This document shows, in pieces, positions 1 through 10,440 of a DNA stretch of 64,000 nt. Below the pieces are notes generated by a model. That model was not told the origin of the DNA and searched no databases. It saw only the letters and a list, made by a program, of their open reading frames with translations. How positions within the stretch are numbered: position 1 is the first letter of the stretch; every line of letters begins with the position of its first letter. The position numbers and the translations under genes were made by a program. This stretch comes from Prorocentrum cordatum. Taxonomy: Eukaryota; Sar; Dinophyceae; Prorocentrales; Prorocentraceae. The stretch lies in the NCBI GenBank assembly GCA_963575745.1, contig CAUYUJ010015723.1, positions 161,501 to 225,500 on the forward strand. The letters run 5' to 3'.

Positions 1-422
1 ATGGCGATGATGGTGGTGTGGATGATGATGGTGATGATGACGTTGATGATGATTACGATGAGATTGACGATGATATATGGCCGATGGTGATGGTGATACC
101 CATGCTGCTGATGATTATGAGGATGGTGGTGGCGATGATGTCGTCGATGATATTCTATTGTAAAAGAGGAGGATGACGGTGATGTTGATGTTGATGTTCA
201 TCTTACTGGTGCTGTTGATGATGTTGCAGGTGATGATAATGGCGATGATGATGACGATGTTGAGGATGTTGATAGTGATGATGGTGATGGTGATGGTGAT
301 GGTGATGTTGATGGTGGTTGTGCTGTTGATGATGATGATGATGGTAATGCTGATGATGATGATGATGCTGATGATGGTGGTGGTGGTAATGCTGCTGATG
401 ATGATGCTGATTATGATGATGG

Positions 423-459
<37 letters not shown>

Positions 460-530
460 ACTGATGATACTGATGATACTGATGATACTGATGATACTGA
501 TGATACTGATGATACTGATGATGATGAAAC
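1..530. repeat. GAT/ATG trinucleotide-rich tract
   Basis: Almost pure imperfect (GAT)n with interspersed GTT, GGT and GCT triplets. A regular nine-base sub-array of GATGATACT runs at about 463-525. All open frames here translate to poly-Met, poly-Asp or poly-Ile and should not be read as genes. The same type of tract recurs at 10.73-10.87 and 22.0-23.5 kb. Confidence 0.9.
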
Positions 531-538
531 TCGTTCCA

Positions 539-790
539 GCCGTCTTGGGTCTGCCATGGCCTCCTGTAGGACAGACAGTCTTGGGGGTCCCTTGGGGCCC
601 TCTTGAGCCGTCTTGGGGCCCTCTTCCTCTGGCATGGGGTTCTCGTGGGCCGTCTTGGGGCCTTCTTGGCCGTATGGTGGTGCCTGGGGGCCGTCTTCGC
701 GCCGTCTTGGGCCGTCCGTCAAAGGGCTTTCTAATATTGGGTCCCACGGCAGGCCTTCTTGGGCCGTCTTGAGGCCGTCTTGAATGTTTC
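539..790 (+). repeat. GGCCGTCTTGGGG-family array, locus 1
   Basis: Irregular tandem copies of a 12-20 base unit with consensus near GGCCGTCTTGGGGCCCTCTT. The same family recurs at about 2.77-3.07, 9.03-9.60, 27.84-31.2, 36.8-37.05 and 38.95-39.2 kb, always with this unit on the given strand. Just after it (about 838-890) comes a GGCGAGAATGCTAAA...GGAAATCAAT module that also follows the arrays at 28.43 and 29.25 kb. Confidence 0.85.
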
Positions 791-892
791 TTGGGCCATC
801 GTGGACTCCTCGTTTACCGTCTTGAGCTTACGGCAGTCCGAAAAGGCGAGAATGCTAAATTTACGCAAACAGTAAAGGGAAATCAATTGAGT

Positions 893-1190
893 GGGCTTCT
901 TCGGACCCTGACGGTGGTTGTGCTTACATTGCTCAATCGGACGGTTTCGTGCTCATCTTACCGATTCAGCCGTTTTCGTGTTCAAATTGTTCATTCGGGC
1001 GGTTTCGTGAAACTGTGATTTCGGCCGTCGTTGTGCTCAACGTGTTCACGCCAGCTGTTTCTTGCACACATTGCTACGTATGCCGTCGCCGCGCTCAAAT
1101 GCTCATTCACGCGTTTTTGTTGTCAAAATGCGGGTTAGGCCGTCTTCGTGCGAAATTTGCTCAACCAGGCGGTTGCGTATTAAATTCCTG
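893..1190 (+). repeat. Short tandem array of GTGCTCAAATTGCTC...GGGCGGTTTCGT units
   Basis: About eight diverged units of 30-40 bases, each with a TTCGTGCTCAAATTGCTCA-like half and a TCGGGCGGTTTC half. A second array of the same family lies at about 3338-3560. No coding signal is recognised. Confidence 0.7.
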
Positions 1191-1257
1191 ACGCTTCGCG
1201 AATCCCCCACCAGCTATCTTGCGCTGTGCCCCCAGCCTCGGTCATACCGCCCTCTGG

Positions 1258-1300
1258 ACTTCTCCTTGCGGGCCGCAAAACAAAAAGAATCCCCACCAGC
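1258..1300 (+). repeat. AATCCCCACCAGCCC dispersed module
   Basis: A GC-rich head (GGGCCGCAAAAC) is followed by an A-run and AATCCCCACCAGCCCA. Two further copies occur at about 2592-2628 and 2655-2692, the latter pair in tandem. Function unknown. Confidence 0.6.
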
Positions 1301-1330
1301 CCAGGTCACAGTTTTGGCAAGTACAGACTT

Positions 1331-1775
1331 GAGCGGCGGTTAGCTGCGACCCTGGAGGACCAACACCCACCATTCCCGTAGAGGTATCATTTTCCGCGGG
1401 GACAGACCAACATCCAGCACAGCCTGAGGTCCACGTAGGACCCCACCCTCCCTCGGCCTTTACAACCTTAAGACCCACCCACCATTTCGTTGTTTTGAGC
1501 GGCGGTTAGCTGCGACCCCGGAGGAACCAATAGAATCACCTTTTACCCTGTCCCACGGGTTCGGGGCCAGGCCGAGGGGAGGGGCGGCGTTCCCCCCGCC
1601 TCTCCCCTCTGGGGCCAGGCGGGTGTCCCCCGCCCTTGGCCCCGGGGCCCGCCAGACGTACTGTCAGACGTCGGTGTCGTTGCCCCCCCCTCCCAGGGCC
1701 GCCCGTGTCCCTCGCTGTTCGTGATTTGTCTCATCATTCTCAGCGGCGATTAGCTGCGACCCTGGAGGACCACGT
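1331..1775 (+). repeat. Three spaced copies of a 34-base direct repeat
   Basis: The unit GAGCGGCGGTTAGCTGCGAC plus CCTGGAGGACCA occurs at about 1331-1363, 1497-1530 and 1740-1775, spaced 166 and 243 bases. The DNA between copies is GC-rich and not related between intervals, so this looks like repeated insertion or remnants of a longer unit. Confidence 0.75.
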
Positions 1776-2590
1776 GGTGTTTGTTGGCGTTCCGGGAGTC
1801 TTGGGCGGAAGTGCCAAGCGGCGGGCTGGGTCTGAGTTTGCGTCCGATGACCCTCGTGCCTACCACTGTGCAGCTCCCCCCAGGCGCATCGCCCTATGAC
1901 ATCGGCACGCCCCGCTCGCACTGGCGCCACATGCCCCGGGAGGTACAGCCCGATCTGTTTCCTTGGGGAGTCGCCTGCTCTGGTTCAGTTTCGCCTTCAG
2001 GGCACCACCACCACCCCTCTACTCTTCCCCGCTGGCGATGCTGACCACGCCAGCTGGTTTCCCCCCCCCCACTCCGGGGCCTCGCCTTGCCGGCACGCGC
2101 TGCGTGGCTCACAGTCGCTCGGTTCCCCCTTGCGCTGTGGGGTGGTCTGACAAGGGCTGGCTTCGTTACGGAGCGGCACAGCCTTCCGCAGCAGGTACAG
2201 CCTTCCAGGCTCACCTCCAACTTTCCCCAGTTGCGTTGCACCACGGCTCACGACTGCTCAGCCTTTCTGGCTAGCTCAAGTCGCCAGGGCGTTTGGAGCC
2301 TGGCGCCCCACTGGCGACTCACTCCACTGGCCTCCCACTTGCCATCACCCAGCATGACGGACTTGACCATCCTGGCTCACGTCTCTACTGTGTGGGTCGT
2401 GCCATGGCAAGCACGGAATTCCGAGACACTTTGTCCTGTGCACGTGCTCGAGCTCTCAGGATGCCGTCCGCCGTCAGCTCCCCCTTTCAGCGTCGCGGCT
2501 GCTGTGTGAGTGGGCTGGCCGGCCTGTGCTTGTTGTAGCTAATTAGGCTAGTTCGCGTCTTGGACGTTGCTCTTACCGCCTGACCGTCGT
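1776..2590. other. GC-rich stretch, no gene recognised
   Basis: Open frames of 80-140 codons exist on both strands (for example 2087-2509 +) but none shows a motif or composition I recognise. I treat them as chance frames in GC-rich DNA. Confidence 0.5.
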
Positions 2591-2764
2591 CTCGCGGCCG
2601 CGACCAAAAAAAAAATCCCCACCAGCGTTTTCAGCGCGGCGACTGCGATTTCGCGTCCGCCCGCGACCAAAAATATAATCCCCACCAGCCCATCCAGAAA
2701 CGATGCCCAGAGGAATTGCCTCGATGAGGCAAGTGGGCAGCACACAGAGGAAGCCATTATAAGA

Positions 2765-3190
2765 CATCTTGGGATATCTTGAGCCATCTTGGAGGTCATT
2801 TGGGGCTCTCCTAGGCGCTCTCGGAGTCATCTTAATCAGTGCCCCCCCCCAAGAGGCCAACATGTGGCTACAACCTGCGTGAAATCAATGCTTTGGCATT
2901 CATTCTCGCCGATGCCTCTTGGAACATCTTGGGTGGCTCTGGGGGTCTCTTGGGGCCTTTTGGGGGTCTCTTGGGGGCCTCCTGGGGGCCTCTTGGGGGC
3001 TTTGGGGGGCCATTTTGGAGCCATCTTGGGACCTCTTAGGGCCTCCTGGACGTTTCTTGGGGCCATCTAGGAGGAGATCGATCACAGGAGGGGAGATTAC
3101 AGATTACAGTCGCCCCTCCAGGAGGCCAACATGAGGCCAGAACCGTAGTCAAAATCAATGATGTTGGCTTCCTCGCCGAGGCCGTTTTGG
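2765..3190 (+). repeat. GGCCTCTTGGGGGCC-family array, locus 2, with flanking paired module
   Basis: The array core is about 2925-3070. It is bracketed by two related copies of a module reading AGGAGGCCAACATG...AAATCAATG...CTCGCCGAGGCC, at about 2850-2920 and 3118-3190. The module plus array seems to be one larger repeat. Confidence 0.75.
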
Positions 3191-3337
3191 ACGTCCTGAC
3201 ACCTCGCGAAAACCCTTTGTCCAGGTCGGCGGGGAGGGGTTAGGGGGAGGGGTAGACCCCTCCCCGAAGGGGAAGAAGGAGGGTGGAAGAGGAAACTCTC
3301 TAAACCACCGACGCGCAGAGGGCTGGTGGGATTGCCG

Positions 3338-3570
3338 CTTCGGCCGTCTTCTTGCTCAAATTGCTCGGTCGGGCGGTCGTGTGTTGATGATGCAGCGTCG
3401 GCCGTCTCCGTGGCTCAATTCGGGCGGGTTTGTGTTCAAATTGCCGCCTTGGCCGTCTCCGTGCTCAAGTGCTCATTCGGGCGGCGTTGTGTTCCAATTA
3501 CCATGTCGATCGCCCTCGTGCTCAAGTTGCTCAGTCGGGCGGTATCGTTTCCCGAAGTTTGCCAGTTAGA
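3338..3570 (+). repeat. Second array of the TGCTCAAATTGCTC / GGGCGGT family
   Basis: Six or so diverged units of about 35-40 bases related to the array at 893-1190, with alternating GTGCTCAA and GGGCGGT halves. Confidence 0.65.
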
Positions 3571-3844
3571 GTCAGAAATGATTGGTGTAATCGTTCCCCC
3601 TCCCCTCAGGCTTTGTTTCTCGTCACCTTGCATTAGACGTTACTACCAGGACATGAGCGCTCCCCGTTCGTAAAATTAGCACATCGGATCTCTGGAGGTG
3701 CTGCCCTCTCCAATCTTCACCACCCACCAAGCCACCTCACGGGGTGAAGCGTCGAATACAAAAACGTGTGGAACCCGTACCCCGCCCCCCCAAAAAAAAC
3801 GAAATGTGGGTCTCTGGGCTCGGTGTGGGTGGTCTGGTAGGTAG

Positions 3845-4040
3845 TCTGTTCTTGCACTACGTTCGGACTCAGGTCAGAAGAACACCCGTCAAGAACACGA
3901 GACACTCCGCCGGCCCGAACCAGAAGAACATTCGAGGGGGCCTTTCCCCAGAATGCACAAGAACATCCCACAAACACGAAGAACGTCAGGGCACCCTCCC
4001 CGAACCAATCTCAATCTTATACCTCAGGCCGGTTGTACGT
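3845..4040 (-). repeat. Dispersed ~190-bp repeat family 'D200', reverse copy
   Basis: Read on the minus strand, this segment matches 20708-20895 (+) and 54157-54340 (+). Shared landmarks are GGTTCGGGGAGGGTGCCCT, TGTTGGATGTTCTTGT-like and TCTCGTGTTCT blocks and a closing GGTCCGAA/TTGTAC block. No terminal inverted repeats or coding motif were noticed. It is likely a non-autonomous mobile element or an old repeat of unknown class. Confidence 0.65.
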
Positions 4041-4225
4041 TCCAGTTGCGCCCACGCGACTCGTCAAGGTTCCCTTTGGTCTGGTGCAGGAGGCCTCCGC
4101 GCCTTTACCCTGCAGGGGCGGAGCGGGCTCACCGGCAGCGCCGCGCGCCTCTCGCCCCGCACGGGCCTCCCGACGACGCCGCGCGATCGAGGATCGGTGT
4201 TCCCCGCCAGTCCGAGGAGGCGCAT

Positions 4226-4320
4226 TTCCGACACCCTTCGTTCGAAGGATTGCAAAAAAACCCTTCGTTCGAAGGTTTTTGTTTGCAATCCTTCGTTCGA
4301 GGGTTTTTTACCTAACAGCT
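4226..4320 (+). repeat. CCTTCGTTCGAAGG...TTTTTTGCAATCC array, locus 1
   Basis: About three units of 28 bases combine a TTCGTTCGAAGG palindrome-like core, a T- or A-run and GCAATCC. Related arrays lie at 5508-5580 (same strand) and 9613-9775 (opposite strand). Confidence 0.75.
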
Positions 4321-4444
4321 TTTGCTGATAGGTTTCTAGTGGGGTCAAAAGAGAGCAGCAGATGACTCCACAGGGGGGTCGGGGCGGCATCCGGGGAGCT
4401 GTGTTCGAACTCGTGTCCGAACTCGTTTTTCGCAAACACTCACA

Positions 4445-4795
4445 CACTTCGTGCTCTTCGACCTCCCAGAACTCCATTCCTGGGCCACATTCTGAATGCC
4501 CGGAGCCAACTGTAGGCCACTTCGTGCTCTTCGACTTCCCAGAACTCCACTCCCGGGCCACATTTTGAATGCCCGGAGCCAACTGTAGGCCACTTCGTGG
4601 TCTTCGAGTTCCCAGAACTCCATTCCTGGGCATTTTTGAATGCCCGGAGCCAACTGTAGGCCACTTCGTGGTCTTCGAGTTCCCAGAACTCCATTCCTGG
4701 GCATGATTTTGAATGCCCGGAGCCAACTGTAGGCCACTTTGTGGTCTTCGAGTTCCCAGAATTTCATTCCCGGGCCACATTTTGAATGCTGAGGG
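4445..4795 (+). repeat. 73-bp tandem repeat, about five units
   Basis: CACTTCGTG starts recur at about 4445, 4518, 4591, 4662 and 4735, giving a 71-73 base period. Each unit carries GTCTTCGAGTTCCCAGAAC, ATTCCTGGGC and GAATGCCCGGAGCCAACTG. The frames are open on the minus strand only because the unit lacks stops. Confidence 0.9.
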
Positions 4796-5370
4796 CTGGC
4801 TGAGGCTGCAGGCTGAGGCTGAGGCTGAGGCTGAGGCTGAGGCTGAGGCTGAGGAGGAGGCTGAGGCAGGCTGAAGGCTGAGGCTGAGGCTGAGGCAGGC
4901 TGAGGCTGAGGCCGAGGCTGAAGGCAGACTGAGGCTGAGGCTGAAGCAGGCTGAGGCTGAGGCTGAGGCTGAGGCTGAGGCTGAGGCTGAGGCTGAGGCA
5001 GGCTGAGGCTGAGGCTGAGGGCTGAGGCTGAGGCTGAGGCTGAGGCTGAGGCTGAGGCTGAGGCAGAGGCTGAGGCAGGCTGAGGCTGAGGCTGAGGCTG
5101 AGGCTGAGGCTGAGGCTGAGGCTGAGGCTGAGGCTGAGGCTGAGGCTGAGGCTGAAGCAGGCTGAGGCTGAGGCTGAGGCAGGCTGAGGCTGAGGCTGAG
5201 GCTGAGGCTGAGGCTGAGGCAGGCTGAGGCTGAGGCTGAGGCCGAGGCTGAGGCAGACTGAGACTGAGGCTGAAGCAGGCTGAGGCTGAGGCTGAGGCAG
5301 GCTGAGGCTGAGGCTGAGGCTGAGGCTGATGCTGAGGCAGGCTGAGGCTGAGGCTGAGGCTGATGCAGGC
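4796..5370. repeat. (GAGGCT)n hexanucleotide tract
   Basis: About 570 bases of GAGGCT repeats with occasional GAGGCAGGCT and GAAGCAGGCT interruptions. The minus-strand frames encode Pro-Gln or Ala-Ser dipeptide repeats and are not credible genes. Confidence 0.95.
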
Positions 5371-5507
5371 CACTGCGACTGTCATCGCGAATGCGACTAC
5401 GACTGCGAGAACAGCAGAATTCTACAACTGGATTCTCATCTGAATCTTAAGGGGAATGCTTCCAGATATGCTCCTACACATCGCTGTTAGGTTGCTTTGC
5501 CGGGATA

Positions 5508-5580
5508 AGTTTGCAATCCTTCGTTCGAGGAGGGTTTTTTGCAATCCTTAGTCCGAGGAGGTTTTTTTGCAATCCTGCGC
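5508..5580 (+). repeat. CCTTCGTTCGAGG...TTTTTTGCAATCC array, locus 2
   Basis: Two and a half copies of the 28-base unit seen at 4226-4320; the T-run is followed each time by GCAATCCT. Confidence 0.75.
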
Positions 5581-5639
5581 CGTCTCTTCTTTTGCTGGGC
5601 CTCTCGGGGGCTCCTGCGCGCGGCAGCGCCAGGAAGAGC

Positions 5640-5835
5640 TCTGGGTCGCGATCTTCTCGCGGCCTATCGGAGGAGGAGGAGGTACCCATGCTGCTACCCC
5701 CGCCTCGTTCCCTCCTCCTGGACCTCTTGGGGGGCCCTCGTTGCCACCGCTGGATTCGCCTCGGAACCCTGGTCGGCACGCACCCAGGGAGAGGTCTAGG
5801 GAGCAGCGGCATCGATATTTTGTTGGTCTCCTCCG
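5640..5835 (+). repeat. Dispersed repeat shared with 7540-7725
   Basis: Landmarks shared with the second copy are CTACCCCCGCCTCGTT (CTACGCCCGGCTCGTT), GGCCCTCGTTGCCACCGCTG, GGATTCGCCTCGGAA and CACCCAGGGAGAGGTC. The two copies are about 1.9 kb apart in the same orientation. A reading frame is open in both but resembles no family I know. Confidence 0.65.
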
Positions 5836-6375
5836 CCAGGAGGGCGGGAGCAGCCGTTCTCCAGGATCGGTCGATGTGCGAGCATCGAGGTCGAGGGTAG
5901 GGCTCAAGCTGAACGGTGTCTTGGCGATTATGTGGATCGTTTTCGCTCTGATTCCGCTCTGCGGCAGAGGCAGAACGAAGACAAGACGAGGGGGAGCGAA
6001 AACGAAGCGAAAAAGACAAACACTGCTCAGCTTGATTCCTGGTCGAGAGGGTTACGGGCGGCTCTTGTTACCTGCCTGGGCCTCTGCCGGCTTCTGGTCG
6101 CCTGGTGTACCTCGGGGGACCTGCCTCAGGGACGTCGGCGTCGTGTGTCGTTGTGGGATCGTGGTCGTCTCGGCTCGGCGTGCGTCGTCTTCATCGTGGA
6201 TCGCTGTGGGTCGTCGCAGTGGATTGTCATGTCGTCGTCGTGGGTCATCGTCGCCGTGGTTGGCCACCGCACGTGGTTGGGACTCCGACGACGAGGACGG
6301 CATTGGCGACGACAGTGGCGATGGTGACGACGACGGTGGCCGTGGCGGCTGTAGACGGCGCCAGGTACGGCCCCG
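5836..6375. other. No gene recognised; GTC/CGTCGT-rich
   Basis: GC-rich sequence grading into CGTCGT-rich DNA at about 6130-6360. Long frames in several registers are compositional. Confidence 0.5.
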
Positions 6376-6378
6376 ACA

Positions 6379-6555
6379 AATCGGACGGGGCTCGGACGAG
6401 GATACATCTGTTCAAGAGCGCTCCGGAACGCTCTCAGAGGGTTCGGAGCGCTCTGAGAAGGCCGCGGCGCTCGATACATCCTCCAGAACCGCCGGACCTC
6501 AGTGATTCTCGATTTATTGTCGCCCGATTTTATCCTCGTCCTGCTGTCGTCTGAA
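6379..6555 (+). mobile_element. MITE-like dispersed element, copy 1 of 3
   Basis: About 175 bases matching 60691-60870 (+) and 26299-26457 (-). Conserved blocks are GGACGAGGATA, AACGCTCTCAGAG, TCTGAGAAGGCCGCGGCG, a CATCCTCCAGA block, ATTCTCGATTTAT and TTTTATCCTCGTCCTG. The outer blocks are inverted relative to each other, as expected for a small non-autonomous DNA element. No ORF with a recognisable product. Confidence 0.7.
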
Positions 6556-7124
6556 CGAAAGGGGGGCGGAGCAGGAGAACGGGAAGGAGACGGAGAAGGG
6601 GACGGAGAATAGGAAGGAGTTCGGGAGGGGGGCGGGGGGGGGAGAACGAGGAAGGGGGGGGCGGGGCAGGAGAACCGGAAGGAGACGGGCACGGCGACGA
6701 CGAGGGGTGCGTGTGTCCAGATTCCGAGCAATATTCCCAGCAGGTCGAGGCTACAGTCCATCGGACGGACCCAGCCGAGAGTATAGTTCACGCGGTGAAG
6801 CAGTAACCACTCGGGTTCAGGAGGTGCCTTGGTTTTCGGGCCGCTCCTCGGATCTGGGTTGCGGAACCTATTCGTGACCGAGGCTCGCAGGCCCATAAAA
6901 GCCAATTCGCTCCTCGTCCCGCGTTCCGTCTGGAAGCGCGACGAGCGCAAGTCACCCGAAGCTGGGGCGAAGATAACTGCCTCCTCTTCGCGGTCTGACC
7001 AGGAGCACCTGGGTCTCCTCAGCCACCCTGCAGGATTCGGCACTGATTCTGGCCGGCCCGATCCGACTCGCATCCGATTTTCCGACGTTCCGATGCGGCC
7101 GAATATTTCTTCGGGATGCGTGCG
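6556..7124. other. No gene recognised
   Basis: A G-rich purine tract (GGGAGGGGGGCGGGG, about 6560-6690) is followed by mixed GC-rich sequence to 7124. No motif, RNA gene or repeat partner was found. Confidence 0.45.
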
Positions 7125-7425
7125 AGAGAGAAGAAAGAGAGAGAGAGATATCTATATATATATACATACATACATATAGAGAGAACACACATTTTAGGGA
7201 ATGATAGAGAAAGATAAAGAGAGAGACAGAGAGAGAGAGAGAACCATAGAAAGAAAAAGGGACAGTGAGACAGGTAGAGAGAGAGAGAGCGAGAGAGAGA
7301 GAGAGCGAGAGAGAGAGAGAGACCACAGAGATGGCGACAGAGAGCAAAAGCGAGAGCGAGCGAGAGACGACGACGACGAGAAGGAGGAGGAGGAGGAGGA
7401 GGACGACGACGACGTGCGGCAGGTC
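7125..7425. repeat. GA, TA/TACA and GAC/GGA microsatellites
   Basis: Successive simple tracts: AGAGAGAG, TATATATACATACA, a long GAGAGAGAGC stretch, then GACGACGACGAG and GGAGGAGGA. Similar GA or CT plus TA compound tracts occur at 18.66-18.75 and 46.94-47.10 kb. Confidence 0.9.
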
Positions 7426-7539
7426 GGCGCTGGCGCAGGCCCACGGAGGTGAGCGCGCCAACCCTGCGTACCGGCGCGTGGATGGCACGCTGAGGCCCAG
7501 TTTCTGCCAGGCGGCCCCGGAAGCAGCACCAGAGGGCGC

Positions 7540-7725
7540 GGGAAAGAGAGAAGTCTCAGAGAGGAGGGAGAGGAACCCGCACCGCTACGCCCGGCTCGTT
7601 TTCCGCCTTCTGGGCCTCCCGGGGGGGGACCCTCGTCGCCACCGCTGGATTCGCTTCGAAATCTTGGTCAGCAGGCACCCCGGGAGAGGTCGGGGGAGGA
7701 GCGGTATCGGTACCCTCTGATTTCC
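7540..7725 (+). repeat. Dispersed repeat, second copy (see 5640-5835)
   Basis: Matches 5640-5835 over the CTCGTCGCCACCGCTGGATT and GGGAGAGGTC blocks, with scattered substitutions. Confidence 0.65.
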
Positions 7726-7989
7726 CCAAGGTCGCCGTCCCTTCATGACTTCGCCGATCGGCGCGGGGTACCGCCGCCGCTCCCCCTGGACCAGATCTTG
7801 GCTGCTTCGGGCGGCTGGTCTCTGGCGATGGGTCAGGACCCCTCCCCCCGTTTGCGTGCGCGACTGGTAGCAGCAGATCGACGAAGCACCGGTCCAGACC
7901 CAGGCCCATGTTCCCCACCCTGTGGCCAAATGTCGCAGCCCAGAATTTAAGGAAACGCATCCGAACCGACCAGTAATAGGACGCATCGA

Positions 7990-8495
7990 AGAACCACCGT
8001 CGGAGAGATGCGGACGGAGGAGGTGGATTGCCTGCAGGACACTCACGAAATACCCGACAGGACCCCGAGGGAACCGAACAGCAATGACATGTATAGAAGC
8101 ATCAGTGTTCAGAGAGATGGGGGCGAGTGGAGTTGGTAGCCTGCAGGACCCCGAGGATATAGCTTGCAGGGCCCCGAGGGAACCTAACGGTGCTAAGACG
8201 TGTATGAGCATCAACGTCCAGAGAAGTGGGGGCGAACGAGACGGAGACTCTAGATAAGACAATAATCGCCCCCCCCCACACACCCTTGGATCCGCTGGGG
8301 TCGTTGGGCACGTGCTGCCTGAAAGGGTGGACGGGAGGGGGGTGGAAGAGGAGGAGGGGGAAGAGGATGAGGAGGGGGGAGAGGAGGAGGGAGGGGGGGA
8401 ATGGGCATGCTCAGTTAGAAGGCCAGCCATCTACCCGTTGATCTCTATGCCAGTTAGAGTAGCCTACAGGACCCCGAGGGCAGAGTCAGGAGAAT
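7990..8495 (+). repeat. Diverged tandem repeat with CTGCAGGACCCCGAGG
   Basis: About three to four units of roughly 110-150 bases contain a CCTGCAGGACCCCGAGGG block, GAACC, and a TGTATAGAAGCATCAGTGT or TGTATGAGCATCAACGT block, with GAGAGATGGGGGCGA. The last unit is interrupted by a G-rich tract at 8330-8400. Confidence 0.55.
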
Positions 8496-9025
8496 GGGGA
8501 TAATCTTGGCACAGGCCTCCCACTCCTCCGTCGATGACGTCTTAGCCGCCAAAGACACCCCCTGGAAACAGATCCTGGCTCGAAGGACAAGCAACTACAC
8601 AGGCATGAGCATAAAGCGTCGGAGGTGTCTGGTGGACTTCTTGGGCCAGCGCTGGGCACCCCCTGGCGGCGCTTCCGTCGCCGCCCCCTGGCGTTACGCT
8701 CGCCGTTTTCGGCACGAGGGAGCAGGTGAGGCATCGCTACGGCTTGCTGGCTTCTGTTGCAGCAGCAGAACTACTGGCATGGTACTGATAGGTGTTTGCC
8801 AGCGTGGACCGCACACAGTGTGTTTTTTTGCATTATCGATGTGCACACTTTGTGGTGCGCTGTCGTGTGTGCCGTATTTGGCGCTGGCCACATGGTGCAA
8901 GTTATGTGGTGTTGCAAGCTATGCGGTGCAGTCATTGGGGTGCCATATACGCGATACTGTCTATATGGTTAAAGCGATCTAGTGGCCGTCGGTCCATCCC
9001 GCCACCGCGCTTTGGTTGTAGGTCA
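8496..9025. other. No certain gene; GTGCAAGCTATG-type repeats at 8800-8975
   Basis: A frame at 8494-8690 (+) reads like ordinary mixed-composition protein but has no motif I recognise. From about 8800 the sequence has imperfect TGGTGCAAGTTATGTGGTG units related to 10290-10430. Confidence 0.4.
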
Positions 9026-9029
9026 GAGG

Positions 9030-9600
9030 CTTTGGGATGCTTGAGGGGACCTCTTGGGAGGCCTCTCGGAAGCATCGTGGAGGCGGTTTGGGGAATGCTT
9101 TTGGCGGCGCTTCTTGGGGGCATGTTCGGGGCCTCTTGGGGTTTGATTTGGGGGCCTCCTGGAGCTTCCTGGGGCTTCGGGGGGGCTGCTGGTAGTCTCG
9201 GAGGTCGTCTTGGGGCGACGGGCTCGAAATGTCGGATCGTGTTCCCCCTCAGGGGTCTCTCTTGGGCCCCGTGCGCCGTGTTGGGGGCCTCTTGGGCAGT
9301 CTTGGGGCCCTCTGGGGTTTCTGGGGGCATTCTTGGAGGCCTCTTGGGACGGCTTGGAGCGTCGACAGCGCGAAAAAGCGAGACTTTGAACATCTGTCAG
9401 TGACCACTAGAACAACAATGATTTTGCCTTCTTGGGACCCTCTAGGGGTGCTTCCTGGAGCACTCTTGGGAGGCCTTGAGGGCCCCGTGGGTCGTCTCGA
9501 GGCCGCCTTGGGTGTCTTTGAGCGCCTTTTGAGCCGATTCAGAGGCCTCTTGGCCCGGTTCGAGAGGCTGCTCGGGCCCGCTTGACCTATCTTGGGGCCC
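9030..9600 (+). repeat. GGCCTCTTGGGGGCC-family array, locus 3
   Basis: About 570 bases of the GGCCTCTTGGG / GGCCGTCTTGGGG family, interrupted near 9215-9245 and 9360-9420 by a CGAAAAAGCGAGA...CATCTGTCAGTG module. Same orientation as the other arrays of the family. Confidence 0.85.
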
Positions 9601-9612
9601 TCTTGGCCCCAG

Positions 9613-9775
9613 AAGAGATCGAAGGATTGCAAAAAAACGAAGGATTGCAAAAAAAATTGAACGAAGGATTGCAAAAAAACCTGCGCGAAGGATTGCAAAA
9701 CAAACCCTGAACGAAGGATTGCAAAAAAACCCTGCGACTGATTGCAAAAAAACCCTAGGAGCGAAGGATTGCAAC
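9613..9775 (-). repeat. GAAGGATTGCAAAAAAAC array (reverse orientation of 4226 and 5508 arrays)
   Basis: Seven units of about 20-28 bases with CGAAGGATTGCAAAAAAA and a variable spacer. It is the reverse complement of the GCAATCC/TTTTTT arrays upstream. Confidence 0.85.
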
Positions 9776-9860
9776 GAGCGCCGAGACCTAGGAGCGCCGC
9801 AGGCGCCCAGAAGTGTCCAGACCTCCCGGCTGCGGGCCATTTCAAGGGATCCTCAGGATT

Positions 9861-10080
9861 GAGGACGGAGGACTACCCATCGGTCGCTGAAAGTAGGTAT
9901 TTTTGGATCCCCCGATTCTAATCTACTTTCAGCGCCTTCCTACTTCAAGAGTCGAGTGGTTTTCCCCTTTCCTCCCTCTTCAGGAGGCGTGCGGAAACCC
10001 AATCTATTTCCAACGCCTTCCTACTTCATGTTTCTACCTACTTTTTCCGACCGATGGGTAAGGACTTGAGGACCGTCCGT
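9861..10080. mobile_element. Small terminal-inverted-repeat (MITE-like) element
   Basis: The left arm reads TACCCATCGGTCG then CTGAAAGTAGGTA (9874-9899). The reverse complement of the right arm reads TACCCATCGGTCG then GAAAAAGTAGGTA (10035-10060). GGACGG blocks flank both sides. Inside are two direct copies of a CGCCTTCCTACTTCA block. No ORF of note. Size and inverted ends suit a non-autonomous DNA transposon. Confidence 0.75.
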
Positions 10081-10142
10081 CCTTCGACAGCCTAGGGTTC
10101 GTTAGGGACTGGTTCCCCCGCAAATCACAGAAACAAGCCCTT

Positions 10143-10222
10143 CAAAACCCTCCCGAAACCCTCCGAAGAGCCTCCCCGAAACTCGTCCGGAGGATTTTCG
10201 GAGGGCTTCGGGAGGGTTTCGG
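10143..10222. repeat. Large imperfect hairpin
   Basis: The left arm AAACCCTCCCGAAACCCTCC (10145 on) is nearly the reverse complement of the right arm CGGAGGGCTTCGGGAGGGTT (about 10199-10218). The loop contains a CCGGAGGATTTTCGG block. It could fold into a long stem in RNA or be the remnant of a short inverted element. Confidence 0.7.
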
Positions 10223-10289
10223 TTGCTTTTGCAGGAAACCAGTCCTTAGCGAGCCCTGGACTTTCTAAGTCCAACCCATGCCTCAGTGT

Positions 10290-10440
10290 ACGGTGGCAGA
10301 GGCTATGGAACGCGCCATCTATATTCTGCAATCTATGGCGTGCAACGTGTGCTTTGCAATCTGTGTGGTACAATGCCTTCGGTGCAAGCTACGTCGCACG
10401 ATAGAGAGGTGAAAGCTACGTGGTGCAATTCACCAGTCGA
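10290..10440 (+). repeat. GTGCAAGCTACGTGGTGCAA-like imperfect repeats
   Basis: Several 20-30 base units (GCAATCTATGGCGTGCAAC, GCAATCTGTGTGGTACAAT, GTGCAAGCTACGTCGCAC, GAAAGCTACGTGGTGCAAT) resemble those near 8880-8940. Confidence 0.5.
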
